Below, one piece after another: positions 34,634 to 43,913 of a DNA stretch of 64,000 nucleotides; the stretch's first letter is position 1, and every line of letters begins with the position of its first letter. Below the pieces are notes generated by a model that was not told the origin of the DNA, made no database searches, and worked only from the letters and a program-made list of their open reading frames with translations. The stretch comes from Methyloprofundus sedimenti (GTDB taxonomy: Bacteria > Pseudomonadota > Gammaproteobacteria > Methylococcales > Methylomonadaceae): contig NZ_LPUF01000002.1 in the NCBI RefSeq assembly GCF_002072955.1, positions 310,001 through 374,000 on the forward strand. Reading direction: 5' to 3'. The position numbers were made by a program, and so were the translations under genes.

Positions 34634-35402
34634 TTGAATCTACGGCTTGTCTACGGAGAGGATGAGGGCTAGCAAGTTCAGCTATATATATTTGCTCGAG
34701 GCGCTGGCTAAATGTTTGTGCAGTTTCATGTTTACCGAAAATCACCGGTTCACCAACAGTGATGGAAATTTTTAATGGAAATACGGGTTTACGATATAGA
34801 GGCCAGCCTTTTTCAAAAAAGCGGGTATTGCTACGTATAAACACCGGCACAACGGGAACCTTCGTGCGCTTTGCCAGCAAAGCAACTCCCCCTTTTAAAG
34901 GATTCAACCATTGTACTGCAGATTTAGTTCGAGTTCCTTCGGGAAACATCAGTAATTTTTCCCGTGTTTGTAAGCGTAATGCGGCTAATTTCAGCATCTT
35001 GCTGATCGAGTCATTAGGAATATAGCCTGCCAATCTGGCCCCTCCGCCCAGAAAAGGGTTTCTCAAAATAGCACCTTTCATAATACATACGACCTCAGGT
35101 ATTTGAGCAATAATAAAGACTGCATCCCACAAAGCCAAATGGTTTGGCGCAATAATAGCAGCCCCCTGTTGTCCGGCTAACGTTTTTAAATCGCTGTCCT
35201 CTAAAATGAGCAAACCGGTTATTTTCAAATACGCGATAAATAGCTGAAATACCTTTTGTAAAATAAATCGTCCGCACACCAGTGCATATCGCGGTGGTAA
35301 TAATAGCGTCAATATATTAGCTATTAAAGTAATCGACAACCCTGCGACAGCCCAATAAATAAAACCTGCGATTAATAATAGCCATTCCAATAAAGATTTC
35401 AT
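34623..35402 (-). CDS. PlsC-type lysophospholipid acyltransferase
   Basis: A 259-residue membrane-associated acyltransferase with the PlsC motifs: the catalytic HX4D in PNHLALWDAVF, FPEGTRTKSAVQWLNP (the glycerol-phosphate binding EGTR), and KVPVVPVFIRSN. An N-terminal hydrophobic segment (LLLIAGFIYWAVAGLSITLI) anchors it. It transfers an acyl chain, possibly the polyene acid, to a lipid hydroxyl. A second, LpxL-type acyltransferase is in the divergent operon (43906). Confidence 0.88.
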   Translation of the reverse strand: MKSLLEWLLLIAGFIYWAVAGLSITLIANILTLLLPPRYALVCGRFILQKVFQLFIAYLKITGLLILEDSDLKTLAGQQGAAIIAPNHLALWDAVFIIAQIPEVVCIMKGAILRNPFLGGGARLAGYIPNDSISKMLKLAALRLQTREKLLMFPEGTRTKSAVQWLNPLKGGVALLAKRTKVPVVPVFIRSNTRFFEKGWPLYRKPVFPLKISITVGEPVIFGKHETAQTFSQRLEQIYIAELASPHPLRRQAVDSNGR

Positions 35403-35414
35403 TTAACGGCATTC

Positions 35415-36434
35415 TTACTCAGTTTTACGCACATAAACAGCGCTCTTACTCATCCAAAACATTAAACTGGAGAAAACCATCAACAGAGTTACACTAAAAA
35501 TAACCAAGGTCATATCAAAAGAAAGTATCCATATAGAACTAAATAGTTCAATGCTAATCAAAAAAATTAACAAATAGCGAATTTGCAGATGATGCATACG
35601 GCTACAACAAAACGCGCCCAATGGTGCGCCGACCACAACCACAGGAACTGCCGCCAACCAATAGGCATGCACTTGTGCATTAATTCCATCCAGAACAATA
35701 AGGTGCAATAAAACACCTAGTAGCGAATTAATTGCCATTAAAACCACTGAAGTGGGTGTGGCAACACTTTCACAGACACGAAACAACAACACCAGAACCG
35801 AGAAGCAAATCATATCAATACCACTGCCTACCAAGCCAGAGATTACGCCACCCACCACTCCTGCCATTAATAGAATACCGGCTTCTTTGGTGTTTATCTC
35901 AGGCATTGCATTATTACTCAGACGAAACCCCGAGTTTAGAAAAGTCAGCGTAAGCGCCAAACTAACCGCCATCACGGTAAATAGCATCCTGATTACTTCG
36001 GGCGCTAATACAGGAGCTAATAAGAGGGCTCCGATTAGCATGCCAAATACTCCGCCTAAACTAACCCAGCCAATCACAGACCATAACACCTTAACCCGCA
36101 TCATCAAGATAGCAATAGAAGCTGCGACCATACCGACACTTTGAATCGCCAAAGAAAATACTTTTGCATCGCTAGCCGGAATATGTAGCACTTTAGTAAA
36201 CACCGGAAAGGCAATGGCTCCACCGCCCTCACTAGTTGCGCCAGCAATGATAGAGCCAAAGATCATAGTCACAGAGACTTGCCAATGATTGTAGATAACT
36301 GACCAGCTATCAGGATAGGTATAAAAGCCCCAAACAGACCAAACACTCAGAGCCAATAATATACTCATACCATATTTTCTTATCACTGCCATACTATTTA
36401 GCTTAAGCGAACCAGTCAGTTGCCTGGCATTCAT
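35415..36434 (-). CDS. TauE/SafE family permease
   Basis: A 339-residue membrane protein with about eight or nine helices in two repeats. Each repeat opens with a glycine-rich stretch, GSIIAGATSEGGGAIAFPVFTKVLHIPA and AGVVGGVISGLVGSGIDMICF, the hallmark of the TauE/SafE (sulfite exporter) family. Substrates in the family include sulfite, sulfonates and other small anions. It is embedded with overlaps in the biosynthetic operon between PlsC and the AMP ligase, which is unusual. Export or import of an anion used or made by the pathway is an untested guess. Confidence 0.85.
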   Translation of the reverse strand: MNARQLTGSLKLNSMAVIRKYGMSILLALSVWSVWGFYTYPDSWSVIYNHWQVSVTMIFGSIIAGATSEGGGAIAFPVFTKVLHIPASDAKVFSLAIQSVGMVAASIAILMMRVKVLWSVIGWVSLGGVFGMLIGALLLAPVLAPEVIRMLFTVMAVSLALTLTFLNSGFRLSNNAMPEINTKEAGILLMAGVVGGVISGLVGSGIDMICFSVLVLLFRVCESVATPTSVVLMAINSLLGVLLHLIVLDGINAQVHAYWLAAVPVVVVGAPLGAFCCSRMHHLQIRYLLIFLISIELFSSIWILSFDMTLVIFSVTLLMVFSSLMFWMSKSAVYVRKTE

Positions 36435-37876
36435 GAGGACCAGATCCGCTTAAGCTTACCGCTTTGAGTTTGTGCAATATGCTCAACCTGGCTTAATCGC
36501 TGAGGAACTTTATAGGTAGAAAGTTGAGAGCGACAAAAACGCAACACGTCCTCTACATCTAATTTTATGTTCTTGACCAAAACCACCTCAGCACAGACAA
36601 TCTCGCCCATCAACGGATGCACCTGACCATATACCCGAGAGCCTTCAATAGCTCTGTGCCGATCTAATACTGCCTCAATTTCTTCAGGAAATGCTTTATT
36701 ACCCGACACATTTATCATTGTTTTTTCTCGTCCACAAATAACAATCCTACCATCAACTTCACGCAGTGCAAGGTCTCCCGTCATAAACCAGCCATTAACC
36801 ATGACTTGCTCTGCTGTTTGCCAGGGCTTAAGGTAAGCATCAAACATACCGGACCCACGAATAGCCAAACGACCAACCTCGCCTTCAGCAACGGGCTCAT
36901 TATCATCATTCAATAATTCAACAGAAAATCCTGTCGCAGGAAAGCCGACACTTTGTGGATTTTTTTCCTTACCTAATAAGCTATCTAATAAAGGTAATCC
37001 TATTTCAATAATGCCATAAGCCTGAGTCACTTGCAGATTAAACCGCTGAGCAAAAGCTTCGGCAATATTGCCCGGCAATCCTGCGGAGGTCGAAATAGCA
37101 TACTTCAATGTTGGCATCTGCTTAGCTGATAAATCCGCTGCTAATAAACGAAAATGCATAGGCGAAGCATATAACAGTGTTGCATGATGCTGATTGGCAT
37201 CGTGAATAATCGTCTGCGCAAGTAAATCTTTACAAACGATCAGGCTCGCCCCTGAGCGAAGATAGACCAGCACTGTAACTAAAAAATGAAAGGCCATCGG
37301 CAGCACCCATAAAACAGCATCGTCTGGTGTTAAATTTAATGCCTTCGACGCTGCGTCTACACGCTGAATAATACTATTATGAGATAAAACAACACCTTTG
37401 CAGCTTCCTGTTGTCCCTGATGTATAACGAATAAATGCGGCATCACTTAAAGGTGTGACCGGCCCATCCTTGACCGGCTCAAGCCAGGCAAAACGTAAAT
37501 CCTGCCGGACAAACGAAATCATTGTCAGTTCATTGTCAACAGGCTGTACACCCGATTGATCATCGATTACGGCATGTAACTTTGTATCCTTAATAAGACA
37601 ATTCACCTCTGCGGCTTTCAATTGATGTGAAATAGGTAAAACAACCGCACCGCAGCCCATTCCCGCCAACATCATCGCAACAAAAGCACTACCATTGCGC
37701 CCCATGACGCCTAAGCCCTGCCCCTTAGTTAACCCTAAATGCAATAATTCTGCCTTGAGCAATTCCGTCTGTGCATATAGTTCGCCGTAACTCATATAGC
37801 CATCTTTTTCTATAATAGCAGGTCTATCCGGCCATGACAGCGCAGCGAATTCGAGTAATTGAGATATTGGAACCAT
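36431..37876 (-). CDS. AMP-dependent acyl synthetase/ligase
   Basis: A 481-residue adenylate-forming enzyme. The P-loop is YTSGTTGSCKGVVLSHN, with QAYGIIE (A5), MTGDLALREVDG (A7) and GREKTMINVSGNKAFPEEIE (A8), and the catalytic lysine near the C-terminus in QSGKLKR. It activates a carboxylic acid as acyl-AMP and transfers it to CoA or to a carrier protein. It begins at the stop of the FAD oxidoreductase gene and overlaps the permease gene by four bases. With the carrier protein at 40429 it may load the aromatic starter or an acyl side chain. Confidence 0.9.
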   Translation of the reverse strand: MVPISQLLEFAALSWPDRPAIIEKDGYMSYGELYAQTELLKAELLHLGLTKGQGLGVMGRNGSAFVAMMLAGMGCGAVVLPISHQLKAAEVNCLIKDTKLHAVIDDQSGVQPVDNELTMISFVRQDLRFAWLEPVKDGPVTPLSDAAFIRYTSGTTGSCKGVVLSHNSIIQRVDAASKALNLTPDDAVLWVLPMAFHFLVTVLVYLRSGASLIVCKDLLAQTIIHDANQHHATLLYASPMHFRLLAADLSAKQMPTLKYAISTSAGLPGNIAEAFAQRFNLQVTQAYGIIEIGLPLLDSLLGKEKNPQSVGFPATGFSVELLNDDNEPVAEGEVGRLAIRGSGMFDAYLKPWQTAEQVMVNGWFMTGDLALREVDGRIVICGREKTMINVSGNKAFPEEIEAVLDRHRAIEGSRVYGQVHPLMGEIVCAEVVLVKNIKLDVEDVLRFCRSQLSTYKVPQRLSQVEHIAQTQSGKLKRIWSS

Positions 37877-39120
37877 TAGCCCTCTGCCGTAAAAACCTGT
37901 TTCGCCTGAATCTTAGTGATTGCCTGTCGCCAGTCACCGCCATGAGCATATTCAGCAGCTAACATGCCAGCCGCATAACCGGTACTAAAACAGGTCCCAA
38001 TTACTCGTGCTGATGCAATAGCCCGTTCTGTCGCTGAAATTGCCCGACCTGCAAAAAACAAGTTATCTAAATACTTGGAAACCAGCATACCCGCGGAAAT
38101 CCAGTAACAATCACCTTCAGCAAAATAAATCATCTCAGGTGCTCTTTCTACGCCCCACAATTCAATTGGCCAGGCACCAATAGCTACTCCATCACCCGGC
38201 TTGGCACAGGCTAATATATCAGTTTCATCTAGTATTAGAATGCCCTTTGATCGTGACATAGTACGCACTCCGACTTCAGTTGCCATGGCACTGATTATTA
38301 AGTCTTTTAATTCTGGCTCATGGCAGCGTAAATAATCGACTATCTCGACACTACGCGAGCGAGCGTCGATCTCATATTGAGTCAAACACGCAACCGTTCC
38401 ATCAAACCGTTCTTGCATACCTAACTTCAATAAACCCACGCCATTTTTGACCGTCCCAGGAATAATCGATAAACGTTCGCATTGAGGTTCTAAATCTCCC
38501 CGCTGTATTCCTCGTTTAATCCATCGCAGCATATTTAAAGCCAGTACTCTTGGCTCCATTGGCGGTAAACCACAGACCTGAAATACAAATGCGCCTGATT
38601 GATACTGCGCTTGCTCTATTCGCCCTACATTAGCCAGCATGGATATATGTGCATTGCCACTACAGTCGATAAAAGCACTAGCGTCCAAATTAACATTGCC
38701 ACTCGCGGTTTGGAGATGTAACGCGACAATCTTCCCAGCACAAACATCTACTGCTGTGACATAGCTATGCAGCATTAGTTGCACACCCGCCTGCTGCAGT
38801 TGCAGTACTGCTTGCTGATGCAAAGCACTCGGCTGATAGGGCAAAAAATGCAGCCCCGCCGAAAACACAGCTGGCGTCGTATAACTTTTCTCTTGCACAC
38901 GCTCGGAAAATTCTCGCGCAAAGCCACGAACGGCATATCGTGCGGCAGATGAGCTACGATAAAAAAGCCCACAGATCGTACCCACCATAGCTGAGGTTGC
39001 TAAACCACCGACAAAACCAGCACGCTCAACTAAAACAACGTTAGCGCCAGATTCAGCGACGGCGATAGCGGCTGCAATGCCTGCAGCACCCGCACCTATG
39101 ACTGCGATATCACATTGCAT
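37876..39120 (-). CDS. FAD-dependent oxidoreductase (FAD_oxidored family)
   Basis: A protein of about 414 residues starting at ATG 39120 (frame extension to 39195 overlaps the upstream gene). N-terminal CDIAVIGAGAAGIAAAIAVAES and the ERAGFVGGLATSAMVGTICG region are characteristic of the PF12831 FAD-dependent oxidoreductases. The C-terminal FAGRAISATERAIASARVIGTCFSTGYAAG is the second flavin contact. Substrate unknown. It lacks the WxWxIP and GES motifs of the halogenase-like proteins and is a distinct kind of flavoenzyme in the operon; dehydrogenation of a ring or chain is plausible. Confidence 0.82.
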   Translation of the reverse strand: MQCDIAVIGAGAAGIAAAIAVAESGANVVLVERAGFVGGLATSAMVGTICGLFYRSSSAARYAVRGFAREFSERVQEKSYTTPAVFSAGLHFLPYQPSALHQQAVLQLQQAGVQLMLHSYVTAVDVCAGKIVALHLQTASGNVNLDASAFIDCSGNAHISMLANVGRIEQAQYQSGAFVFQVCGLPPMEPRVLALNMLRWIKRGIQRGDLEPQCERLSIIPGTVKNGVGLLKLGMQERFDGTVACLTQYEIDARSRSVEIVDYLRCHEPELKDLIISAMATEVGVRTMSRSKGILILDETDILACAKPGDGVAIGAWPIELWGVERAPEMIYFAEGDCYWISAGMLVSKYLDNLFFAGRAISATERAIASARVIGTCFSTGYAAGMLAAEYAHGGDWRQAITKIQAKQVFTAEG

Positions 39121-39124
39121 AAAA

Positions 39125-40432
39125 CTATTCGCTTGTTTCGCCCAATAAACCAAGCTGCAGCTGAACCAATAGCTGATCAACCTCATCCTGATCAAGTGCT
39201 GAATCCATATAGCCCATAGTCAACTGCAAAGCCCCATGAAAACGACTAAACACAAACGTCACTCCTGGCGGGTACATATTGGGCGGATAATGCAGGGCAC
39301 TTGCAACAGCACAGCCAAACAACCGGTCATACAGGTCTAATGAATCTCCCGTATCTGAATAATAGAAACTCGCCATTTGTCCTTTGGTCGGCGATGTTAA
39401 TTGCATACGATACAGCCAGCCAGGCACGCGCCGCAAAAAATCCATCATAACCAGATAGTGACCGGGATTGCCTGAACGCATCAAGTCTTTCATTTGTGCA
39501 ATTAATTCAGCTACACAGGTTTTTACATTAGCTAAAGCTGCTAGCGGGATACGATAAAAAAGAAAGGTCACTTGATTGCCCAAAACGGGACTATGCACTC
39601 CCCTCTTACGGCGATCTAAAGGAATGGGGATTAACATATCGCTGTCTAAAGGAGACTTTTTGCTTTGCACACTGGCAACGGCACAAGCCGTGGCCGCCAA
39701 ATAAAATGCACTGACTAAAAAGCCGGCGCCTTGCTGTCGCGCTCGCTCCACGATAAGTTGGCTCTGCACTTCAGTAAATGACAAAACTCGATAATGCACA
39801 TTCTGCATAGCCTTGCTTTTTTTTGTGAAGGAAATAAACGGCAATCTCGACACATCACACAAAAACTCTTTCATTTTCAGAGCAATGTCGGCACGCTCTC
39901 GCAAAGGCAACAAACTAGCTTGCTCGCTAGTAACCCAATCGACATCTTGTATAGCCTCTGAAGCACCTAAATGACGGATAAAAGTTTCTCCGCCATGAGC
40001 ATCCATTAATGCGTGATGCCAGCTAAAGATTAGTTGTGAGCCAGCACCGGAAACCTGTACTAAGCTTACTTTAAAGGCAGACTGATGTTCAATATTAAAA
40101 GGTTTTTTTAATAAGCTCTCCGGCAAAGATTCCTGTTCATCATGCTGGTACTGCTCTATTTCGGGTAATGCCAGACCCGCTTTAAAGACCCATTTAGCTA
40201 AGATAAATGGCCAGCCTTTTTGCAGGCGTAAACGACATATCCATTGATAGGCTGAATTTGCCGACAAATGTTTTTCTAAATCTTCATATTCCAGGCGCTC
40301 TTGTAAAGTCACGACAAAGGTACAAATATTTCGCTGCTCACTTAATTTCCACATAATGCGGTCAAGTTGCAACAAAAAAAAATCCGCACCATTCAACGTT
40401 ATGCTTTCAGGAAATGAGCGTGCTTGTTTCAT
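39125..40432 (-). CDS. Stand-alone condensation-domain-like acyltransferase
   Basis: A 435-residue protein with the fold pattern of NRPS condensation domains and related PapA/wax-ester acyltransferases. The active-site histidine motif appears as FSWHHALMDAHGGETF (HHxxxDA instead of HHxxxDG). An N-terminal region LDRIMWKLSEQRNICTFVV and the SPVLGNQVTFLFYRIPL latch-like segment also fit. It is followed, with four-base overlap, by a carrier protein upstream (40429-40701), so it may transfer a carrier-bound acyl group to an alcohol or amine acceptor. Its presence is unusual among known aryl polyene clusters. Confidence 0.75.
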   Translation of the reverse strand: MKQARSFPESITLNGADFFLLQLDRIMWKLSEQRNICTFVVTLQERLEYEDLEKHLSANSAYQWICRLRLQKGWPFILAKWVFKAGLALPEIEQYQHDEQESLPESLLKKPFNIEHQSAFKVSLVQVSGAGSQLIFSWHHALMDAHGGETFIRHLGASEAIQDVDWVTSEQASLLPLRERADIALKMKEFLCDVSRLPFISFTKKSKAMQNVHYRVLSFTEVQSQLIVERARQQGAGFLVSAFYLAATACAVASVQSKKSPLDSDMLIPIPLDRRKRGVHSPVLGNQVTFLFYRIPLAALANVKTCVAELIAQMKDLMRSGNPGHYLVMMDFLRRVPGWLYRMQLTSPTKGQMASFYYSDTGDSLDLYDRLFGCAVASALHYPPNMYPPGVTFVFSRFHGALQLTMGYMDSALDQDEVDQLLVQLQLGLLGETSE

Positions 40433-40701
40433 ATGGCAATGCTATTTAAACGCGCGACACAATAAGAACTTAAGGTACCAACACTGGTTATATTTTCAGG
40501 CGTTAGCGCTTCGGCTGGTAACTCCAGGCCAAACTGCCGTTCAATAAACAACACTAATTCCATTAAAGAAAAGGAGTCCACACCGATCTCTGATAACGCA
40601 GTATCAGAAGTCACTTCTATCTGTGGTGCTAATATATTATCGCGCAAAAAAACACATAACTGACTCGCAATCTCTTCAGCGCTAAACTTCACTACAATCA
40701 T
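40429..40701 (-). CDS. Acyl/peptidyl carrier protein (second copy)
   Basis: A 90-residue carrier protein with the phosphopantetheine serine in IGVDSFSLMELVLFIERQFG (DSF instead of DSL), followed by LPAEALTPENITSVGTLSSYC. The DSFS pattern resembles stand-alone carrier proteins of starter-loading modules. It overlaps the condensation-like gene by four bases and lies 35 bases after FDH3, suggesting that halogenase, carrier and acyltransferase act on one tethered intermediate. Confidence 0.9.
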   Translation of the reverse strand: MIVVKFSAEEIASQLCVFLRDNILAPQIEVTSDTALSEIGVDSFSLMELVLFIERQFGLELPAEALTPENITSVGTLSSYCVARLNSIAI

Positions 40702-40736
40702 TGTTTTTGTCCTTCAAATACAATTTAATTCGCACG

Positions 40737-41993
40737 TTAATTAATTTTATAAACATCCGGGTTTCTGTCTTTTAAGCCATATTTAACAAGAAATCGTAGT
40801 AACTTCAGGCTAAAGGGATTGCTTGCAGCCGCACCACTAAATATCCGGCTAACATGACTGCTCACCCACTTGTAAATTAGTCGGTTAAAGATATTATCTG
40901 GCATCATCATACCCACTTTAATACTGCTCATTAAACGCCCATTATAGTAATAATCGACTATTTCAAACCAGGCACTCAAATGCTGCTTAATGACAAGCTC
41001 ATAGTCAGACAAAGGCTTATTCTGAAGAATCGTATCAGCAAGTTTATTTGCGCTATCCATAGCGATCAGCATACCACTAGAAAAAACAGGATCTATAAAG
41101 CCACCTGAGTCACCTAGCATCACCCAATTACCAGCGCATAAACGCTCCGAAATAGACTGGTAATTATTAAATCGAATTACCGAGGTTAAACGCCGTACAT
41201 TAGGCGCTAACTTACGCAAAACCTGATCATTCTTTAATAAATTATCATACTGTTCTTCGGGCGTGTCCCCATGCTTTAAAGCATAACTTTCCGGCACGAC
41301 AAAACCTAAAGATACTTTACCAGGTAATGGAATGCGCCAGCACCAGCCTTGATCCATTCGGTCATTATGAACATAACCCGGATCAACCAGTTCTGTTTGA
41401 TCTACATGTGCAAATAAAGCAACATCTCGACGCGGCCCTTGCTGCATGGGAATATTCAGTAAGTGTCCCACTAAATTTACTCGACCCGCCGCATCAACAA
41501 TTAAATCGGGTTCGCTACCCTCCCAACACCCGGACGCCTCTTGCAGAGCTTCATCATCTAACTTAATGTATTCAGAATCCCCCACCTGATTGAGCACCAC
41601 TTTCCGGTTAACAAGTTTTGCACCTGCACGCAACGCAGCGTCTAGCAAGGTTGCATTAAACTTGTCTCTGGGCACATTATAAGAATAAGACGGCAAGTCG
41701 CCTGGTGTCTCGTCAAACCGAAACTCAAAGACTTCTTCCGCATTATAAGTAAAACAGGCGCCTGGTTTATACACACTATACGCGGCGACTTCCTGCTCAA
41801 CCTCTAGCGCTTGCAACAACGGAACAATCATCGGCACCAAAGACTCACCCACCAAAATCGGTGCCTGTTCTGGCGTTGCAAAAATAACAACATTATAACC
41901 TTCTTTACACAAGCGAATCGCCAATGTACTTGAAGCAGGCCCACCGCCTAAGATGGCAATATTTTTCTTTGCAGGCATAAATTCAATTCCCAT
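40737..41993 (-). CDS. Flavin-dependent halogenase-like oxidoreductase (FDH3)
   Basis: A protein of about 418 residues with NIAILGGGPASSTLAIRL, VGESLVPMIVPLLQAL, a lysine in SVYKPGACF at the catalytic-lysine position, the intact halogenase motif WCWRIP in DQGWCWRIPLPGK, and GDSGGFIDPVFSSGM. The start could be ATG 41993 or 41978; the latter has GGA at better spacing, while the frame to 42038 only adds a charged leader. It is the first gene of the long minus-strand operon. The adjacent carrier protein points to a carrier-tethered aromatic substrate, as for PltA and Bmp2. Halide preference is not readable from sequence. Confidence 0.82.
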   Translation of the reverse strand: MGIEFMPAKKNIAILGGGPASSTLAIRLCKEGYNVVIFATPEQAPILVGESLVPMIVPLLQALEVEQEVAAYSVYKPGACFTYNAEEVFEFRFDETPGDLPSYSYNVPRDKFNATLLDAALRAGAKLVNRKVVLNQVGDSEYIKLDDEALQEASGCWEGSEPDLIVDAAGRVNLVGHLLNIPMQQGPRRDVALFAHVDQTELVDPGYVHNDRMDQGWCWRIPLPGKVSLGFVVPESYALKHGDTPEEQYDNLLKNDQVLRKLAPNVRRLTSVIRFNNYQSISERLCAGNWVMLGDSGGFIDPVFSSGMLIAMDSANKLADTILQNKPLSDYELVIKQHLSAWFEIVDYYYNGRLMSSIKVGMMMPDNIFNRLIYKWVSSHVSRIFSGAAASNPFSLKLLRFLVKYGLKDRNPDVYKIN

Positions 41994-42281
41994 AACTTTT
42001 TTAAATTCTAAGATTCTATTTATTTTTTTTAAGTACACTCAATTCTCGGAATGTAGAGCAATGAAAAAAGATTTTGTGTATATAATCCAGCTATAAGATA
42101 TAGCTAAAAAGAGTGTATATTCGCATGAAATCAACATTGGCGAGGATGTTGCTATCAATAAGCAACGCCGAATTATAGACTGCCTCCCGATAAAAAAGAA
42201 GTTACGTTACTTGAATAAGAGCGCAACGAGCGGCTAAAATGGCCGTTATTCATCTACTTACTGATACGCCTCAGCATAACT

Positions 42282-43913
42282 TTGACCAGCAGAATCCCCG
42301 AGTACACTTCGCTATGCGAGATGCTCCAACACACCCTAAATAGTGCTTTTTGTGTTTACTCCAGAGATACTGTTATCAACCGCGCCGACTTGTTAGCTCA
42401 TGCAGTCGCTGTAAGTGAAAAATTACCCGCCAAAAGCTATGCAATCAATCTATGCCAGGATCGTTATCTTTTTATAGTCGCCTATCTGGCGGTTTGCCTG
42501 CGCCAACAAATATCACTGCTGCCAGCTAACCAAACCGCTAAAACCCTAGCCGGTTTAAGAGCAAGTTATCCTGATAGCTACACGCTAAGTGATAACAAGA
42601 CCGAAGCAGATTTTTATATCGCCTATGACTTATTAGAAAAAAGCACCAGGCCCTGCCCCCTGATTAATATTGACCGCCCCTTATCCATTTCGTTTACCTC
42701 CGGCAGCACAGGAAGGCCCAAAGCGATCATAAAAACATGGCGCGAATTTCAAAAATCAGCTGAACTGGCTTTGCAACGTTTTAAGTTGCAAAATCAACAA
42801 ATAACGCTGCTATCTACCGTTCCCATGCAACATATGTATGGCCTGGAAACCTCATTTTTCTGGGTGTTATTTTCCAGAATGACACTACATAATAGCCGTC
42901 CTTTTTATCCCGAAGATATACGCCAGACGCTCTCAGACCTGTCAGCAGAAAAAATTCTCGTTTCGACTCCAAGACACTTAAAAAGTTGCAGTCAAATACA
43001 AGGCCAGTGGAGTACTATTAAGTTTATTCTGTCTTCAACAGCACCTATGAACAAAGAACTCGCTCAACAAATAGAACAAAATCTACAGGCACCTCTATTT
43101 GAATTATTTGGCAGCACCGAAACGCTATCTTTTGCATCGCGTCAAACTAGCAAGGCTACACATTGGCAACCCTACGCTACTATCCAGCCAACACAGGACA
43201 ATGGTCAATTTGTTTTGCAAGGCGGACATATTATCAGGCCTCTCATATTAGATGATACTTTTGAGATTGACGATAAAGGCAACTTTAACATGCTTGGCCG
43301 CTCAGCAGATTTGATTAAAATTGCCGGTAAAAGAGCCTCATTAAACGATCTAAACCAACAGCTCACAAGTATTCCCGGCATTGAAGATGGGGTGTTCTTT
43401 GTTAGTAAAAATGAACGGCTTTCTGCTTTAGTGGTCAGCAAATTACCCAGGAAAACAATTATCAAGCATTTACGCCTGGCAATAGATGAAGTCTTTTTAC
43501 CGCGTGCCATCTACCCAGTTCCTGCCCTAATACGCAATACTATGGGTAAACTACTTAAAACAGAACTCGAGCGCCTGATACACACACAACAAATGCTAGC
43601 CACTAAACAGCACTATCGCATACCTGCCGCACACCCTTGCTTTGCCGGCCATTTTCCAGACAATCCAATTGTACCCGGTGTGATACTGCTAAATTACGTC
43701 CAACAACAGCTTTTAGCAGTTTTCCGCCATGATCGAATCTGCACATTAACCCAGGCCAAATTTTTACACCCCTTACTTCCTGATCAAGACTTTACCGTGT
43801 CTCTCACTCAATCATCAGCAAACAATATCAAATTCACCTGCACGCGGGATAAAGAAACGCTAGTTACTGGCACCTTTATTATTGCCGCCAAGGAGGAGAA
43901 TTCTCATGACTAA
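42282..43913 (+). CDS. AMP ligase fused to a hotdog dehydratase-like domain (ApeH-ApeI type)
   Basis: A 543-residue two-domain protein. Residues 1-440 are an adenylate-forming ligase (SFTSGSTGRPKAIIKTWRE P-loop, LFELFGSTET, GRSADLIKIAGKRAS). Residues 440-543 are a FabZ/thioesterase hotdog with HPCFAGHFPDNPIVPGVILL, containing the dehydratase-like histidine. In aryl polyene systems ApeH loads the aryl starter and ApeI dehydrates; here the functions seem joined. The frame begins with TTG 42282 without a clear ribosome site, and ATG 42321 is an alternative start. Divergent from FDH3; first gene of the plus-strand operon. Confidence 0.85.
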   Translation: MTSRIPEYTSLCEMLQHTLNSAFCVYSRDTVINRADLLAHAVAVSEKLPAKSYAINLCQDRYLFIVAYLAVCLRQQISLLPANQTAKTLAGLRASYPDSYTLSDNKTEADFYIAYDLLEKSTRPCPLINIDRPLSISFTSGSTGRPKAIIKTWREFQKSAELALQRFKLQNQQITLLSTVPMQHMYGLETSFFWVLFSRMTLHNSRPFYPEDIRQTLSDLSAEKILVSTPRHLKSCSQIQGQWSTIKFILSSTAPMNKELAQQIEQNLQAPLFELFGSTETLSFASRQTSKATHWQPYATIQPTQDNGQFVLQGGHIIRPLILDDTFEIDDKGNFNMLGRSADLIKIAGKRASLNDLNQQLTSIPGIEDGVFFVSKNERLSALVVSKLPRKTIIKHLRLAIDEVFLPRAIYPVPALIRNTMGKLLKTELERLIHTQQMLATKQHYRIPAAHPCFAGHFPDNPIVPGVILLNYVQQQLLAVFRHDRICTLTQAKFLHPLLPDQDFTVSLTQSSANNIKFTCTRDKETLVTGTFIIAAKEENSHD

